A stretch of DNA of 64,000 nt, from positions 496,001 to 560,000 of the forward strand of contig CM065307.1 of NCBI GenBank assembly GCA_033032175.1, read 5' to 3'. The stretch is from Saturnia japonica (Eukaryota; Arthropoda; Insecta; Lepidoptera; Saturniidae). The translations under genes and the position numbers were made by a program. The notes under the pieces were generated by a model. The model had not been told where the DNA came from. It saw only the letters and a list, made by a program, of their open reading frames with translations, and did no database searches. How positions within the stretch are numbered: the stretch's first letter is position 1; each line of letters opens with the position of its first letter. This document shows positions 1 through 11,413 of this stretch, in pieces.

Positions 1-400
1 GAATACAATACGAGTGATTATCATAATAACATAATTTATATTATCGTGTTCTTATCGTCCTAAAATCATTACTGTGATAATTAATATATTATATGCTAAA
101 CTAACTTCTAGCATATACTATAATATATTTAATGATGTTGTCACAGATTAGAGTTACGCATCATAGATTGCAGAGGATTCTGCCGAGTTTGTTTGGATGA
201 TTTTTTTTGCTAATTCAGACAAAATCGATGTGGTGAAACAATGAACAATGTTTATATCTACATCTCATTTTCACGTTGTTTTGTTGTTAAAGCTACGTTT
301 CACAGACAACAAGAAAATAGTTTAAGATTTAATCACATAAAAGGTAATACCTACCTAATAAACATCCAACCATAATGTTATTTCTCTAACGATGTAATAG
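1..400. other. AT-rich DNA, nothing recognised
   Basis: No coding potential, RNA gene or familiar repeat terminus was seen on either strand. Confidence 0.5.
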
Positions 401-404
401 GATT

Positions 405-545
405 AATAATACGTTGTTTTTTTTGCATGGTGGTAGTGCATTTTCTAATGCTCGCTTGATTATCTGTCTCTCAAGTCCGGCAGCTGCACTTGAGAGCCAG
501 TCTTTCGACCAGGTTTACCGTGTACCGTTTTGGGCCATATCGTCA
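405..545. repeat. SINE body fragment
   Basis: The stretch around 465-515 (tctctcaagtccggcagctg) resembles the body of the tRNA-derived SINE at 33700-33950 and a scrap at 9930-9990. No tRNA-like head is present, so it is a truncated copy. Bases 546-904 beyond it hold nothing I recognise. Confidence 0.35.
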
Positions 546-904
546 CTTAAGATCATTTAAGGTAGTGGTATTGGAGTATATATGATATATATTTTCCTGT
601 AGGTACGTACGTCTTGTGTGTGTATAATGATCGTAAATTAAGCCATGAATTTTGTTATCTCGATATCCTTAACCTTATATGGATGTTATTTTGACATTGA
701 AAAATCTGTTTAATGATATATATTTAAGGTCGAAATCATGATTTCGAGTGAACCGTCAGTAATAAGGTCTAAATACTGGTTAGACCTGTTCAGATATATT
801 AATTAGTTTGTTTCAAATGTTCTTGGTTATTTTAATTAATACAAAAACGTGATAGTGATATAGCTTTTATAATATCTATAAAATTCACTACATTGTTACA
901 CGTA

Positions 905-1055
905 TAAAGAATCAACGAGAAACAAGTTTCAAGAATTTAATGTTTTAACTTAGCCTTCCCAATACTTGTTGGATAATTTAATGTATGTTAGAAAAAATAA
1001 TATAATATTGAACTTGGAAATTATAGGCAGAATTTTAATAATTAAGTACTAGAAA
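905..1055 (+). repeat. CR1/jockey-like LINE 3' part, left half
   Basis: Conceptual translation (with a stop) gives a segment ending PSQYLLDNLMYVRKN, typical of the region after the reverse transcriptase of CR1/jockey-type LINEs. The copy at 14430-15085 matches it closely. A Helitron at 1056-1359 interrupts the LINE, which resumes at 1360. Confidence 0.6.
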
Positions 1056-1359
1056 TCTTTATATTAATAAGTGAAGCAAAAACTTTCTACTCCTTTTTAA
1101 GCGTATTGCATGCACGGAAGTCTGTGAGATTTGGCATGGTTAAAGTTTATATGGAGAAGAAGCAAAGTTAAAATTTACCTATAATATCTATCACTTATCC
1201 TAACCCGTCTGTGCCATTGAACTTAGACTCCCCAAATTTTGACATTGTCACTCAACGAAATAATATTCATGTTTTAGGTTCATACTGCAAATGTCAAACA
1301 GAAAATAGTCTATGATTAAAAAGTAGCTGGTCGAATTTCGATCATTGGGCGACCGCTAG
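1056..1359 (+). mobile_element. Non-autonomous Helitron, copy H1
   Basis: It begins with TC (tctttatattaataagtgaagc) and ends with CTAG. A short stem precedes the end (GGTCG at 1329-1333, CGACC at 1350-1354), and the insertion lies between A and T, as in Helitrons. It is a member of the nine-copy family in this window. The related LINE copy at 14430-15085 shows the uninterrupted site at 14675/14676. No Rep/helicase ORF is present. The stem lies closer to CTAG than is usual for Helitrons. Confidence 0.75.
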
Positions 1360-1625
1360 TAAATATTAAATAGTCATTCCATTTTTTAAACTTAGTAACA
1401 CTAATAAATGTTTTTTTTTTAGGTAATTGTGTTGGATTATTCAATAAACTGCCTAAGCCCACAAAGTTTAATAAGTTCAAGAATCATGTTAAGCAGGTTT
1501 TATTGTCCAAATGATATTTATATGGTGATAGACCATTACGTGAATGACGGTGATATCTGGAAGTGGTTCTCTCTCTGTACATCGATTAAAAATGGTAATA
1601 ATTGTAAGCAACGAAAATAATGTAA
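1360..1625 (+). repeat. CR1/jockey-like LINE 3' part, right half
   Basis: Continues the LINE split by Helitron H1. In frame with an ORF opening at 1429, the translation includes GLFNKLPKPTKFNKFKNHVK, the usual C-terminal block of these LINE polyproteins. Later stops show it is dead. Confidence 0.6.
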
Positions 1626-2139
1626 AACAAAAAAAAAATGTTGTTAAACGAGATTGACCTTTTTACCGGTGCTGCTCTGTAAACGCCCTTCAGGCCATTG
1701 TTGCCAGATGAGAGAGTTGAAAATACAGTGTTATGGGCTCAATAATTCCAAAAAAAACATGCTGTTTACGGTACATACTAAAAGACATTTCAATGATGAA
1801 ATATGTAATTGGATTCCCTAACTAAGTACTAAATTATTATTATCGCTCAGCTGGATTACCCCCTCTTTTTTTTTTTTAGAAAAACCCTATCACAAATATT
1901 TAAACTTCATTTGAGATAAAATTCACGCATTAGATAACAATATACGAATTAGACTAACACGTGCACACTGCGATTTCTTTAGTTAATACTTAACTACTAA
2001 GTAAAATATATTGATATATGATCGGGTCGGACCTTCTTCTTTGAACGAAAGTTAATCTTACTGAATGAATGAATGTTACTTTGTTAAAAGTAACATTAAT
2101 TTTTAAACCTCATATAGAAAAAGAGAGGTGTTATAAATT
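1626..2139. other. AT-rich DNA, nothing recognised
   Basis: No ORF with family resemblance and no repeat terminus were seen. Confidence 0.45.
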
Positions 2140-2325
2140 TAAAGTGTGTAGGTATATATGTATCTGTTTATCTGTCTGTGGCATTGTAGTTTACAAACGG
2201 CTGAACCGATTTTAATAAAAAAAATGTTTGAAAGGTAACTTAATTGAGAGTGTTCGTAGCTATAATTCAAGTTAATCTGTTCAGCCGTTTGAAGATTATC
2301 AGCAGCTCTTTTCTAGTTGTAAATA
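2140..2325 (+). repeat. Interspersed repeat with aaccgattttaat core
   Basis: Contains the pattern 'ggctgaaccgattttaat ... cagccgtttgaag ... cagctcttttctagttg' seen at the 3' end of RTE/SINE-type repeats of Lepidoptera. The limits are approximate. Confidence 0.4.
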
Positions 2326-2404
2326 GATGTGAGCATCTTACACAGGTCTGATTGACTCGAGACTTGGTATACTGTTACTTCAATGACATTAGATAAACCT
2401 TAAC

Positions 2405-2555
2405 CTGATGCTGCAGTATCATCTGGAATCTGTAGGATACTTAACTCCTCGCCAACTTACAGCAGAGAGATCGTGTTTGGGCTCATTGGAATGGCCTTAA
2501 TGAATAGGTTACTTGCGTCGGGGGTTTATTAAATTTTTAATTTACCTTGTATCTT
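2405..2555 (+). repeat. Retroelement tail, copy 1 of 2
   Basis: About 150 bp similar to 28755-28890. Both copies carry 'ctggaatct', 'cgccaactt' or 'caccaactt', 'attggaa' or 'actggaa', and end in 'aatttacctt'. It looks like the 3' end of a retroelement, with no coding part retained. Confidence 0.45.
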
Positions 2556-2755
2556 AATAGATGACTTTTCGGCTAGATAATATTACAGTGTTTTCCATAC
2601 CGCTGTATTTTTATTAATACATGTATGACATAAAATTTACCGTAATTACAGTGCATCTGGGAACACTGCTTCAGGGCAACAACACAAGTCAGTACAAAAA
2701 AAAATCGCTCGTGTTTACTCAATACACTGTCGATGTATATAAGTTTATCAGCATT

Positions 2756-2861
2756 ATGGGTGGATAATACCAAGTTCGGTGAAGCTGTAAAAGCCGCAGC
2801 GGCTTCAGAGCCTCTAAGGCTAACAGTATAGTCAGTTCTAAAAAAAAAATGGGTGGGTAAT
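2756..2861 (+). mobile_element. Short poly(A) retroposon (80 bp) with target duplication
   Basis: The inserted unit is 2769-2848, running from 'accaagttcggtgaagctg' to a poly(A) run. It is flanked by a 13-bp target duplication with one mismatch (ATGGGTGGATAAT at 2756-2768, ATGGGTGGGTAAT at 2849-2861). It starts at nearly the same base as the copy at 51606-51687 and matches the 3' end of the longer copies at 42833-43195 and 57285-57695. Confidence 0.7.
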
Positions 2862-3334
2862 GTCTTTTTATACCATAAAAAAATAAATTACTATGCATCC
2901 ACTTAATCTTTTGTATTTTACACATTCGTATAAATATATTGTAAACCTTGATCAAAAACGAACAAAACATTTCAGTATATCTTGTTGAAAAAATTAAGGA
3001 AATTAAAATAGAACATTCTAGATTCGATCGACATGACAATTATTGTTGTTTAGAAGTCTTATTGATTGGAAAAAGAACCTGCGTAAAAGAAATGTCGAGT
3101 GACGCTCTCTTTTATCGTAAAATCTATGCGTTTGTTCTAAGGTTTAAAATCGTTTGAATGTCTCGGTTTGTATAAAAAAGTGTCTTACTTTTTACCGGAC
3201 TGCACAATGTTCTTCATGAGTGAACTCATTTATAACGCTTTATCCTTGCCGGCTGATACCGCCTCCGTATTGTTTTGATAAGTCATCATATTGTACGTAA
3301 TTTACTTGCGAAATAACATAGGAACGGAGTTAAA
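2862..3334. other. No feature recognised
   Basis: Small ORFs on both strands here overlap each other and match no protein family I know. I treat them as chance. Confidence 0.4.
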
Positions 3335-3592
3335 CGTACACACAATCACGCCTGTATACCTCATGTACAGCCACAGTTCGTCGAGTATGTTTATAGGTCC
3401 CATGTAATATGGTAGTCCCAAGGTGTATGTATGCCTATTGCCATTAATCGAACACAAAGCCAAACTCCGAGCTGCTACTGATAATTTCATAGAAAAACCA
3501 AATAACACTATACACGAACTGCAAATCGAAGCCAGGACCTCGATCATAGCAGTCACGCTTACGACCACCACTAGGCTAAAGAGGCATTTAAA
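3335..3592 (-). repeat. tRNA-derived SINE, family S1
   Basis: Read on the minus strand it begins with a tRNA-like head (tagcctagtggtggtcgtaag, box A-like; ggtcctggcttcgattt, decayed box B). Its body is shared with 36426-36604 (+) and 62985-63195 (-). Confidence 0.6.
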
Positions 3593-3659
3593 AGCTAAAT
3601 AAATATAAAAATGAAACCAAAAATGATAACATTTGCCAGCAATTAATTTTATTCATAAC

Positions 3660-4080
3660 TAGCTGTACCTGCGGCTGCGCTCGCTTGGTCTATAGAATGC
3701 CGTCGACCAGGCACACGCGCGAATCGTCGTGCTACTCCCGCTCCCGGTTATATTAAAGACAGAAATGTTTATTATGGGTGATCCTTAGAAAGTAGACATA
3801 CTACTAAATTAAATAGACTACTTTTCTGTAGGTCTTTGTAACATCTACAATTATGTAGTACATTAATTTGATATATCTCGTGATTTACTCAGCGTAAGAC
3901 ATTTAAGCGCCCCAAAGTCGTCGTTTTCCGAATTGATTCTTATTTGTTCGGAACCCTAATTCTTTTTAAAATTAAAAGTAGCCTAAGTTACTCCATATAA
4001 CATCAGCTATCTGAATGGTCTCGTCAAAATAGGTCCATCTTTTTTGGAGATAGCCCGGAAGAAAGAAGCAGATAAAAAAA
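3660..4080 (+). repeat. CTAGCTG-type interspersed repeat, copy 1
   Basis: Starts 'ctagctgtacctgcggct' and ends near 'ggagatagcccggaag'. In between it shares segments with 10558-11413 and with the minus-strand copy 13793-14297, for example 'ttactcagcgtaag' followed by 'catttaagcgcc'. This layout is characteristic of an abundant lepidopteran family. No coding region is visible. Confidence 0.6.
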
Positions 4081-4204
4081 TTAAAATTTATATTTCCTTA
4101 CCTTATATACTTTAATAAAAAAATAAATATGAGGACACAATTTCTCTCACGGCCATTTAATTCCAAACTAAGCGAAGCTTGTATTATCGTAACTAAATAG
4201 CTGA

Positions 4205-4345
4205 TATACATATATAGATATTTAACACCTAGACACAACTGAAAATGATGCCCATCAGACACTAGTCAGTCACGTGCGGGGATCGAACCCGCGACCTTTC
4301 AGCTCAATAGTAGGGCCTACTAGCACTGTGCCACCAGGCCTGTCA
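4205..4345 (-). repeat. tRNA-derived SINE, family S2
   Basis: On the minus strand it reads 'ggcctggtggcacagtgc' (box A-like) and 'gcgggttcgatccccgcac' (box B with a closed T-arm). The head is followed by a non-tRNA body, so it is a SINE and not a tRNA gene. Confidence 0.6.
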
Positions 4346-4369
4346 ATTATGTAAAGAGCTGTTATTTTT

Positions 4370-4790
4370 AACCAACCTCAGAAAAGGAGGTTTTCAAATC
4401 GAATGTATATTTCTTTTTATGAATGTTCAGCCATAACTTCTTTGTTCATGAACCGATTTGGATGATTATTTTTATGAATGTTCAGCCATAACTTCTTTGT
4501 TTATGAACCGATTTGGATGATTATTTTTATGAATGTTCAGCCATAACTTCTTTGTTCATGAACCGATTTGGATGATTATTTTTATGAATGTTCAGCCATA
4601 ACTTCTTTGTTTATGAACCGATTTGGATGATTATTTTTATGAATGTTCAGCCATAACTTCTTTGTTCATGAACCGATTTGGATGATTATTTTTTTGTTGG
4701 ATAGGAGACACCTTTAACTTCGAAGATACACAAGAGAAATACTAAAAACATTTCAGTTGGTTTCCTTTTTATTAAAAATTGTCTTGTTAC
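4370..4790 (+). repeat. TTCAGCCATAAC repeat family, copy C1, internally expanded
   Basis: Runs from 'aaccaacctcagaaaaggagg' to 'aaaaattgtcttgttac', the same ends as the plus-strand copies C7 and C8. Its central segment is amplified into the minisatellite at 4413-4695. Confidence 0.7.
4413..4695 (+). repeat. 55-bp minisatellite, five units
   Basis: The unit anchor ttcagccataacttctttgt falls at 4426, 4481, 4536, 4591 and 4646, exactly 55 bp apart. Units alternate 'gttcatgaacc' and 'gtttatgaacc', giving a 110-bp higher-order period. It arose inside repeat copy C1. Confidence 0.9.
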
Positions 4791-5660
4791 GTTTCAAACA
4801 GACACTTTAACTTTATTTCTTGGTATAGATAAAAGGTGTACGAAGTCCCGGGCGGTTGTTAGTGTTATACATAATATAATGCCTTAGTGTGAAGGCATGT
4901 ATGTTTTAAATTATTCGTTGCTTTACCTTTTTAAAATGTAATTATGTATGTCTATAAGATTTTCTTTGTTTTCTTACTGTTTCTTCTTAGGCACTCCATT
5001 GACTATGAGGCGCGTCAAACGTTTCCTCTTACTATTTAGCAAGTAAACTCTTCCATAATTTTCTAACTGGAAAATAAATAGTTCTTCAATCAGGTCATCC
5101 GTTTTACACAATACCATGTAAACACAAATAGTATATACTAAATATTCCAAGAAATCAAGTACGACGTATGTCTATCGCAAAACGAAGCTAATTTATCGGT
5201 TTCCATATGCCAGCGTTCACGTCATAGCGTTGTTGAACAAACGTAACATCGTTGGAATTGATGACGTCACAGTCCACACTTTACCCCCAGATAGTCCAAA
5301 CTGATACGGTTAAACAGTACATAATGACGTCACAGGCTACTACTCGCCTCGTGTGTATCTTTAGGCTCCATTATTTAGCCGTTACAATGTTAGTACGGTT
5401 TCATTAAAATCTAAAGACAGCTGTGACTGTTCAAAGATGACTCGATTGTCACTGTCATCATAGTTCATGTCACTACGTATATAAAGACGTATGAACCATA
5501 AATAAAACTCATTATGTACACGTTTTGTAAAGAACATTGAAACGGTTCTGTATAGAAAACTAGATTTTCACGTAACTTTTCCATATTACATTGCTATTAG
5601 TTCCGAGGTTTAGTCGTGTAAAGGTAACAAAGAGACATATATTTACTTTCGCATCTATAA
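4791..5660. other. Non-repetitive spacer with two CRE-like sites
   Basis: No gene was seen. Perfect TGACGTCA palindromes lie at 5262-5269 and 5325-5332. See the separate site entry. Confidence 0.45.
5262..5332. promoter_or_regulatory. Pair of TGACGTCA palindromes
   Basis: Two perfect CRE/ATF-type octamers, both followed by CAC, start 63 bp apart, about six helical turns. Function is inferred from the motif only. Confidence 0.35.
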
Positions 5661-5867
5661 AAACAAGACAATTTTTAACAAAAAAAGAAAAACAATAATT
5701 TTGAAGAGTTCAATGATGTATCTTCGAAGTTGACGGTCCAATAACAATAAAATTAAAATGTGACCACCCCTAACAAACAAAAAAAGAATCATCCAAATCG
5801 GTTCTTAAATAAAGAAGTTATGGCTGAACATCCATAAAAAATATAGATACATTCGAATTTAGTATGC
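5661..5867 (-). repeat. TTCAGCCATAAC repeat family, copy C2
   Basis: Reverse orientation. It begins 'aacaagacaatttttaac' and carries 'tcatccaaatcggttc' and 'gaagttatggctgaacat', ending near 'cattcgaattt'. Confidence 0.65.
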
Positions 5868-6552
5868 TTAGTCCTAGTTTAATGTCGGTTATAAATGATA
5901 GTGGTTTGCGGATGTGCGCGTATAACACAAAAGATACTGGACAAATTTTGATCAATTTTTTTTTACTCCTAAGACACTTGACCCTTATCTAAAAAAATAG
6001 GATATCTTCATTCATTAAAAAGGTATTAATGTTTTTAGAAACTACGATTTTTATAAGCATTACGCATTGTATTGTCGTCCACGCGAGCGAAGCTGCGGGC
6101 TAAGTTAGTTTTTTAATAAAATTAATCAAATATGCTGTTTATAATCATATAGTACTAGGATTTTAACCAATTTAAAAAAAAAAGATAAATGAGATGTTGA
6201 TAAACCCGATCGAGTTTCTTGTCGGTTCTTCTCGATGGCTGGGATGTTTTCCGAATCGGTGATAGTGTTTTAACATTCATAAGTGCCTTATTGGGGCCTA
6301 AATTGAATAAAAGATATTTGGATTTTGATTAACATTGAATGCCTATGTGAACTTTATTCCATTGTAATACAGGCTAGTTTTACGCATAACTTCGATTTGA
6401 AACATCTGACAATGTGTCATTGTTTGGCAAACAGCATTAATATTGATTATAATATATAATAAGTGGTATTATGAGGATCAACATATAAAACAAACAGTTG
6501 GTACATTCAATTATCATTCGAGGAAAGATGTGTAATGTTGTAACTTTATAGG
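5868..6552 (+). repeat. Spacer containing a LINE 3' tail (6183-6335)
   Basis: At 6183-6335 lies 'gataaacccgatcgagtttc ... ggggcctaaattgaataaa', the 3' untranslated tail that also follows the CR1-like LINE at 14430-15085. The rest shows nothing recognisable. Confidence 0.5.
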
Positions 6553-6950
6553 AAAACTAGCTGCGCCCCACGGTTTTACCCTTGTTAATTTTATCCTACA
6601 AACACCGCGCCGCGCCGCCAACTTATCATAATAATTGTTCTTCCCGCAAGTACAAATTATTTTAGTATTTCACTATCTCCTAAACTATGTGTCCAAATAA
6701 CATACTATATAGAGCAAAATTTAAGGTAAGATAACCTTTGTTCGTAAAAATTAATATGCCATGTGTTAAAAATAATGCTTATAAATCACTTTTTAATTTT
6801 CAACAAATCTTTGGCACGAAATATCTTATTGTGGCTTATGTATAAGAGATAGGCATACGCTATCGCTGCCTTTTTTTAGATATACTAAGGACCAATATTT
6901 TTGTAGCACATTGTATTTCCGTATCATTAACGATTGCGACAGCGCAGAAA
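6553..6950 (+). repeat. CTAGCTG-type interspersed repeat, copy 2
   Basis: Starts 'actagctgcgccccacggtt' and shares 'gtgttaattttatcc', 'aaataacatacta' and 'ttgtggcttatgtataaga' with the copy at 34106-34925. The right limit is uncertain. Confidence 0.55.
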
Positions 6951-8275
6951 AAAACAGTTATCAAGTACATTAATTGATATTTTACCAATCTTTCCTTGTG
7001 TATATCACAATAGTACTTTTTTTCCTTTAAAAAAACTTGTTTTCGAGTCTGAAACAAAGTATAAATATTAATAAACTTTAAACAAACGGATAATATTCCC
7101 CCGTATATTCTTTTCGCGTCTCATCAATTAAGTTATATTAAAATAATATATTGTTTAACAAAACCTCTGTTCACTATATTATCGGGTAATCCCTCGCTGG
7201 TTGGATAATTATGTAATAATATAAAACCGCAAATTATATACCCTACAAGGAAACTCTATTCAAAAATATTTATATGGAAAAAAGTTAGGGTGCCTCGTTT
7301 TAGCGCGTTCGTTTCGACATTGGCCATGAGCGTATATTGACCTATCTGATATTGCTTGTCGTGGTAACAAAACGTTGATAATGGCGAATACTTACGCGGC
7401 GACAATTTAAGAGAAAAAAATGAGGAAGTCGGTAATTTCACTACAAAGATTTATAAAGGCAGACTGATACTTTCCTGTGAACTTCAGCGGTTTATGTTTA
7501 ATAAATTCTTTAAAATGTCATTGCAGGTGAGCGATCTGCTTGGTGTAAGTAGACGCTCTTCGGACGAGACGTATGGCTTTTTCGTTATCTTTTATTGTTT
7601 AAAATTTTCCTTGCTTCCTACATTGCCTTGTAACTTTTATTAAACTTTCCGTATCTCGACAGACAGCTTGGTATGCTTAAAATATATACTGAAATTTTTA
7701 TTAAAATATTCAACTAAAAGTTTTTTTTTATAGTATAGGCTGGTCGTCAAACGCGATACGAGACTTTTCACCACGTACACGGTGATCGCGACCTATGTAG
7801 TCAAGCAAAACAGCCCGACCGCTGTCCCCATATCCTCGTTTGTTGCTCGATAGGGTGCACCACGTGTAGGTGAGGTTGGCTTGGACGTCTTAGTGCTGAA
7901 GATGTAATTCGACACCCCTTACAAACCAAATTGACTTTAAATTTCAATTGCTTAAATTAATTATCATTCAAGGCAGCTCGTTAATGGAATATAAAGTGTT
8001 TTATGACTTCAAATAAAAACTAGGTTAAGGTTACAAAATAATCAGGGACGATTTTCTTTATGTCTAGACATGAGGTATATTTATTTATCACTACTTTTTA
8101 TACTGTTATTTGATTTTAATAATAAAAATTTAAGCTTACATAAAGATCGTAGACGTGACGTCACTAAATCTGGTAACTAATTGCAGTAATTATATTCCTT
8201 CCGAACCTCATTGCTAGTAATGACGCCACAAGTTATACAATACACGGGCGGATCGCATTTTCGAGCGTAATTTTG
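6951..8275. other. No gene; GC-richer patch at 7740-7915
   Basis: Mostly AT-rich with no recognised repeat. The patch 7740-7915 is richer in GC and keeps a short open frame on the minus strand, but matches no family I can name. It may be an old LINE 3' region. TGACGTCA occurs at 8156-8163. Confidence 0.35.
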
Positions 8276-8524
8276 CATTTACAAAACAATTTGTAACTAA
8301 AAAGAAACAAAACATCAATGATTTTGAAGAGTTCCCGGGTGTATCTCCGAAGTTTATTGTCCAATATCAATGAAATTAAAATGGGACTACCCTTGAGGTA
8401 TCCCCTATCCAACAAAAAAAGAATTATCCAAATCGGTTCATAAACAAAGAAGCTATGGCTGAACATTCATAAAAAATAAAATCTATACATTCGAATTTAA
8501 ATACCTCCCGTCTTTTGTTGAAGA
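8276..8524 (-). repeat. TTCAGCCATAAC repeat family, copy C3
   Basis: Reverse orientation, close to full length. It runs from 'acaaaacaatttgtaac' to 'cctcccgtcttttgttgaag', with 'atccaaatcggttcat' and 'tatggctgaacattcat' inside. Confidence 0.65.
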
Positions 8525-9467
8525 CGAATTTTTATTATATACAAAATGGTCTTATGTGAACTAAAAATAAACTTCATTTTTATTGTAAACAAATTAGTCC
8601 TTGATTGTTGAAGGTAGAATTTATCCAACACGCAAACTAGATATCCACTGCCTATAATTATCTCAATAATTATTATGCTATTTACCAGAATACAAATTAG
8701 CTGTGCATGCTTTCAGACAATTTGTTTAATGGAATCAATACGTGTAACAACAGTGTCTAGTGTTGCCAGCTAGACAATGCTATAAACATTTTATACCGTA
8801 GGATATAAAAATAAACTGCTTTTTCACCTGAAATTCTTGTTAACTAGTAAAATAACAACACAACTTACAATTTTCGCAAAATTCTGTTTACGGCTAAAAT
8901 TTGTTTGCTTTTGATATATCGGGCCTATTTTATTTTTATTTCAATTATGAAAAAATTGGCAAGAACTAATTTTAATGCAAAGAAGTGGTGCTTCATCTTT
9001 CTTGACGTTTATCGAGGAATAGTTCTCCCAGCTCCATTAGGAAATATAGCGTGACGGTACACCATTACAGTAAAGGCGAAACTGTTGTTCGTACTCAATA
9101 TAACTTAGTGCAATGAATAAAGATATAAGCGATATGACACGCGAGCTTCAAGAGATAGGCTCAGGGATCGGATCGGCATTCGATCCCGTTATCCTAACGG
9201 CTACAGACAGGGTTGCCAACGCTGTTGAAGATAATCTCAAATAAAATAAATACAATGGAATAGATTTTTTGTATCGTTTATAGGTTTAGCGATAAGTAAG
9301 CCTCTTGTTAACGGCACGGTTTTTTAATCGTACGGTGTCTTTTCCGCATGTAGAATAATCGTGCGGTCTTGTTAACTACACGGTTAAACTGTCGGAAGAA
9401 ATGTCTGTTAGGTCCGGCTCAGTTACGATATTTCTGTGCTAAGCAACAAGCATCATGAATCATTATA
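8525..9467. other. No feature recognised
   Basis: AT-rich, without a convincing ORF or repeat match elsewhere in the window. Confidence 0.4.
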
Positions 9468-9635
9468 AGACAAGACAACTTTAAAAAAAAAAGGGAACCT
9501 ACTCCAATTATTTTGAAGAGTTCCCCGGTTTATCTTCGAAGGCGAAGGTCCAATGTCCATGAAATTAAAATAAGACAACCTTGTCCACCCCTATCTAACA
9601 GTTAAGAATCACTAAAATCGATTGTAAAGTCGATT
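9468..9635 (-). repeat. TTCAGCCATAAC repeat family, copy C4 (partial)
   Basis: Carries 'ttttgaagagttccccggtt', 'atcttcgaaggcgaagg' and 'aaatcgattgtaaa' in reverse orientation. The distal part is missing. Confidence 0.5.
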
Positions 9636-10557
9636 AAAAAAGGATAATAAATTAAGATTTTTTTTTGAAAAATCATAGATCATCTTGTCACAATACAGGC
9701 CTTTTAAAAATAAATGTAATTAATAATTCTAGATATATCTTTAATTAGAAAACAAAACCAGCGTAGGTAAATCCCGCGCCGCGCCCGTCAATAAGCTTCC
9801 ATAGTGCTCCACACAGCACTGACGACCGTGTCTACACACGGCGATTTAACCGTAATTTCTCACGGAAAAAAAACGTGTGTTAAGGTAACAATCTCAAGTG
9901 ACGAGGACGATCTGACCCAATATGCACGTTAAGTCTAGTTGAAGACTGGTTCTCTAATGCAGCTGCCGGAACATACCTGTTGCTGCTTGGCGATACATAT
10001 TTAATTTGGTATAATTTTAAAGACACCTTAAAAGTAGCCTATCTGTTAATCCAGGGTGTCAGCTACCTCCATACAAAATTTCATCAAAATTGGACCAGAC
10101 GTGTGAGTACGTGTGACTACCTTTATGTTACAAGAGGATAAGTAATTAATATTTATACAGATTTTTTTTTGCAAAAAAATAAGGGTTAAAAAGCTATTTC
10201 ATTACTATTTTATTTACCGAAAGCTCTTGTTTAACTTTCGGATTGACGCCTGTGAGCGCTAACACTAAACTATCAAAATTGCTACTCAATAATGGTCCTC
10301 ACAACTTAAAGAAGTTCAGATAAGTTGTTGACACCCGACACAGGCCAGTGTCCACACTATAAATTACTTCGACCATTAAGACGTTTCAAAATATGCGTGA
10401 AGTGGTGAAAATGTTGTTAGTAACTTTTAATTTGGAAACATATTATGATAATTATGTACAAATGTAATTTTAACTTGAATTTAGAGGTGAAACTAATTAT
10501 AACAAATACAAATATTGTAGGATGATTGAAATTCATATACAAAAACTAACTTCACTC
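9636..10557. other. Spacer with degenerate SINE-like scraps
   Basis: A piece at about 9930-9990 ('gaagactggttctctaatgc' then 'agctgccgg') resembles the SINE body at 33725. A 'tttcatcaaaattggacc' motif near 10080 belongs to RTE-type tails. Neither has clear ends. Confidence 0.3.
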
Positions 10558-11413
10558 AAGTGGATTACAGACACTACATACGGGCGAATCTTGCTTCCCC
10601 GTTCCCAGATCTTATCCCCTATCTCCTATCTCCCAGGGTATTCCTTAGACGATAGACACATACTCTAATTCACTTTGTTGTAGGTCTTTTTAATGTCTAC
10701 AATTATGTGGTACATTAATTTGATATATCTCTTATGGTTTACTCAGCGTAAGCCATTTAAGCGCCCGAATTGATTCACCATGACCAGTGTTTTTTATTAG
10801 CGCAAAACCCAAAATCGTTTTCTAAAATAAAAGTACCTAGCCTAAGTTTCTCCTTATAATATCAGCTATGTACCAGTGAAAGTCCCGTCAAAATCGATCC
10901 ATCCGTTTCGGAGAATACCCGAAACAAACAATAAATTTAAAAAAATAGGTATTGGTATCGCCATGTAACCTCCTTTCGGCATATTCAACCTTTTTCAACA
11001 TATAATGTTTCTTAATTCCGTTGACGTTTTCGCACGCACGTAAAAAAAGAGAAGACTTTTTCATGTCACTCATAAAATAAATATATTATACCTTTATATT
11101 GATTAATATATAATAAAATAATTAAATACATAAATATTTGTGCATGTGAAAATAAAGAATTACATGAAGTGAAGAAGAACATAGTCGCCGTTCATAATAC
11201 ATCATTTCATCAGGTACGTTGCGTGCTTTCTCTAAAAAAAAATACTGTTTTCAAAATTATCCATTTCTTATTTATTTAATACAGTCCTCTATATCGATAA
11301 AACCAGCGTCGCAGTAACAGGTATCTTTAAAACTTTCATATGCGATTAGTAAAAAGCTGTTATTTTGATATTACAAACAGACAATTCAATTTTATTAATT
11401 GTATAGAAGGTAC
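10558..11413 (+). repeat. CTAGCTG-type interspersed repeat, copy 3, interrupted
   Basis: The left part (10558-10962) shares 'ttactcagcgtaagccattt' and 'gtcccgtcaaaatcgatcc' with copies at 3660 and 13793. The right part (about 11326-11413) is the family's usual end, 'attacaaacagacaattcaa'. Roughly 360 bp of foreign sequence separates them, with GGTATC or GTATC at each junction. Confidence 0.5.

Noticed and set aside
4413..4695. Regular 55-bp repeats considered as a CRISPR array
   Set aside because: Units are head-to-tail with no spacers, and the sequence is part of a eukaryotic transposable repeat.
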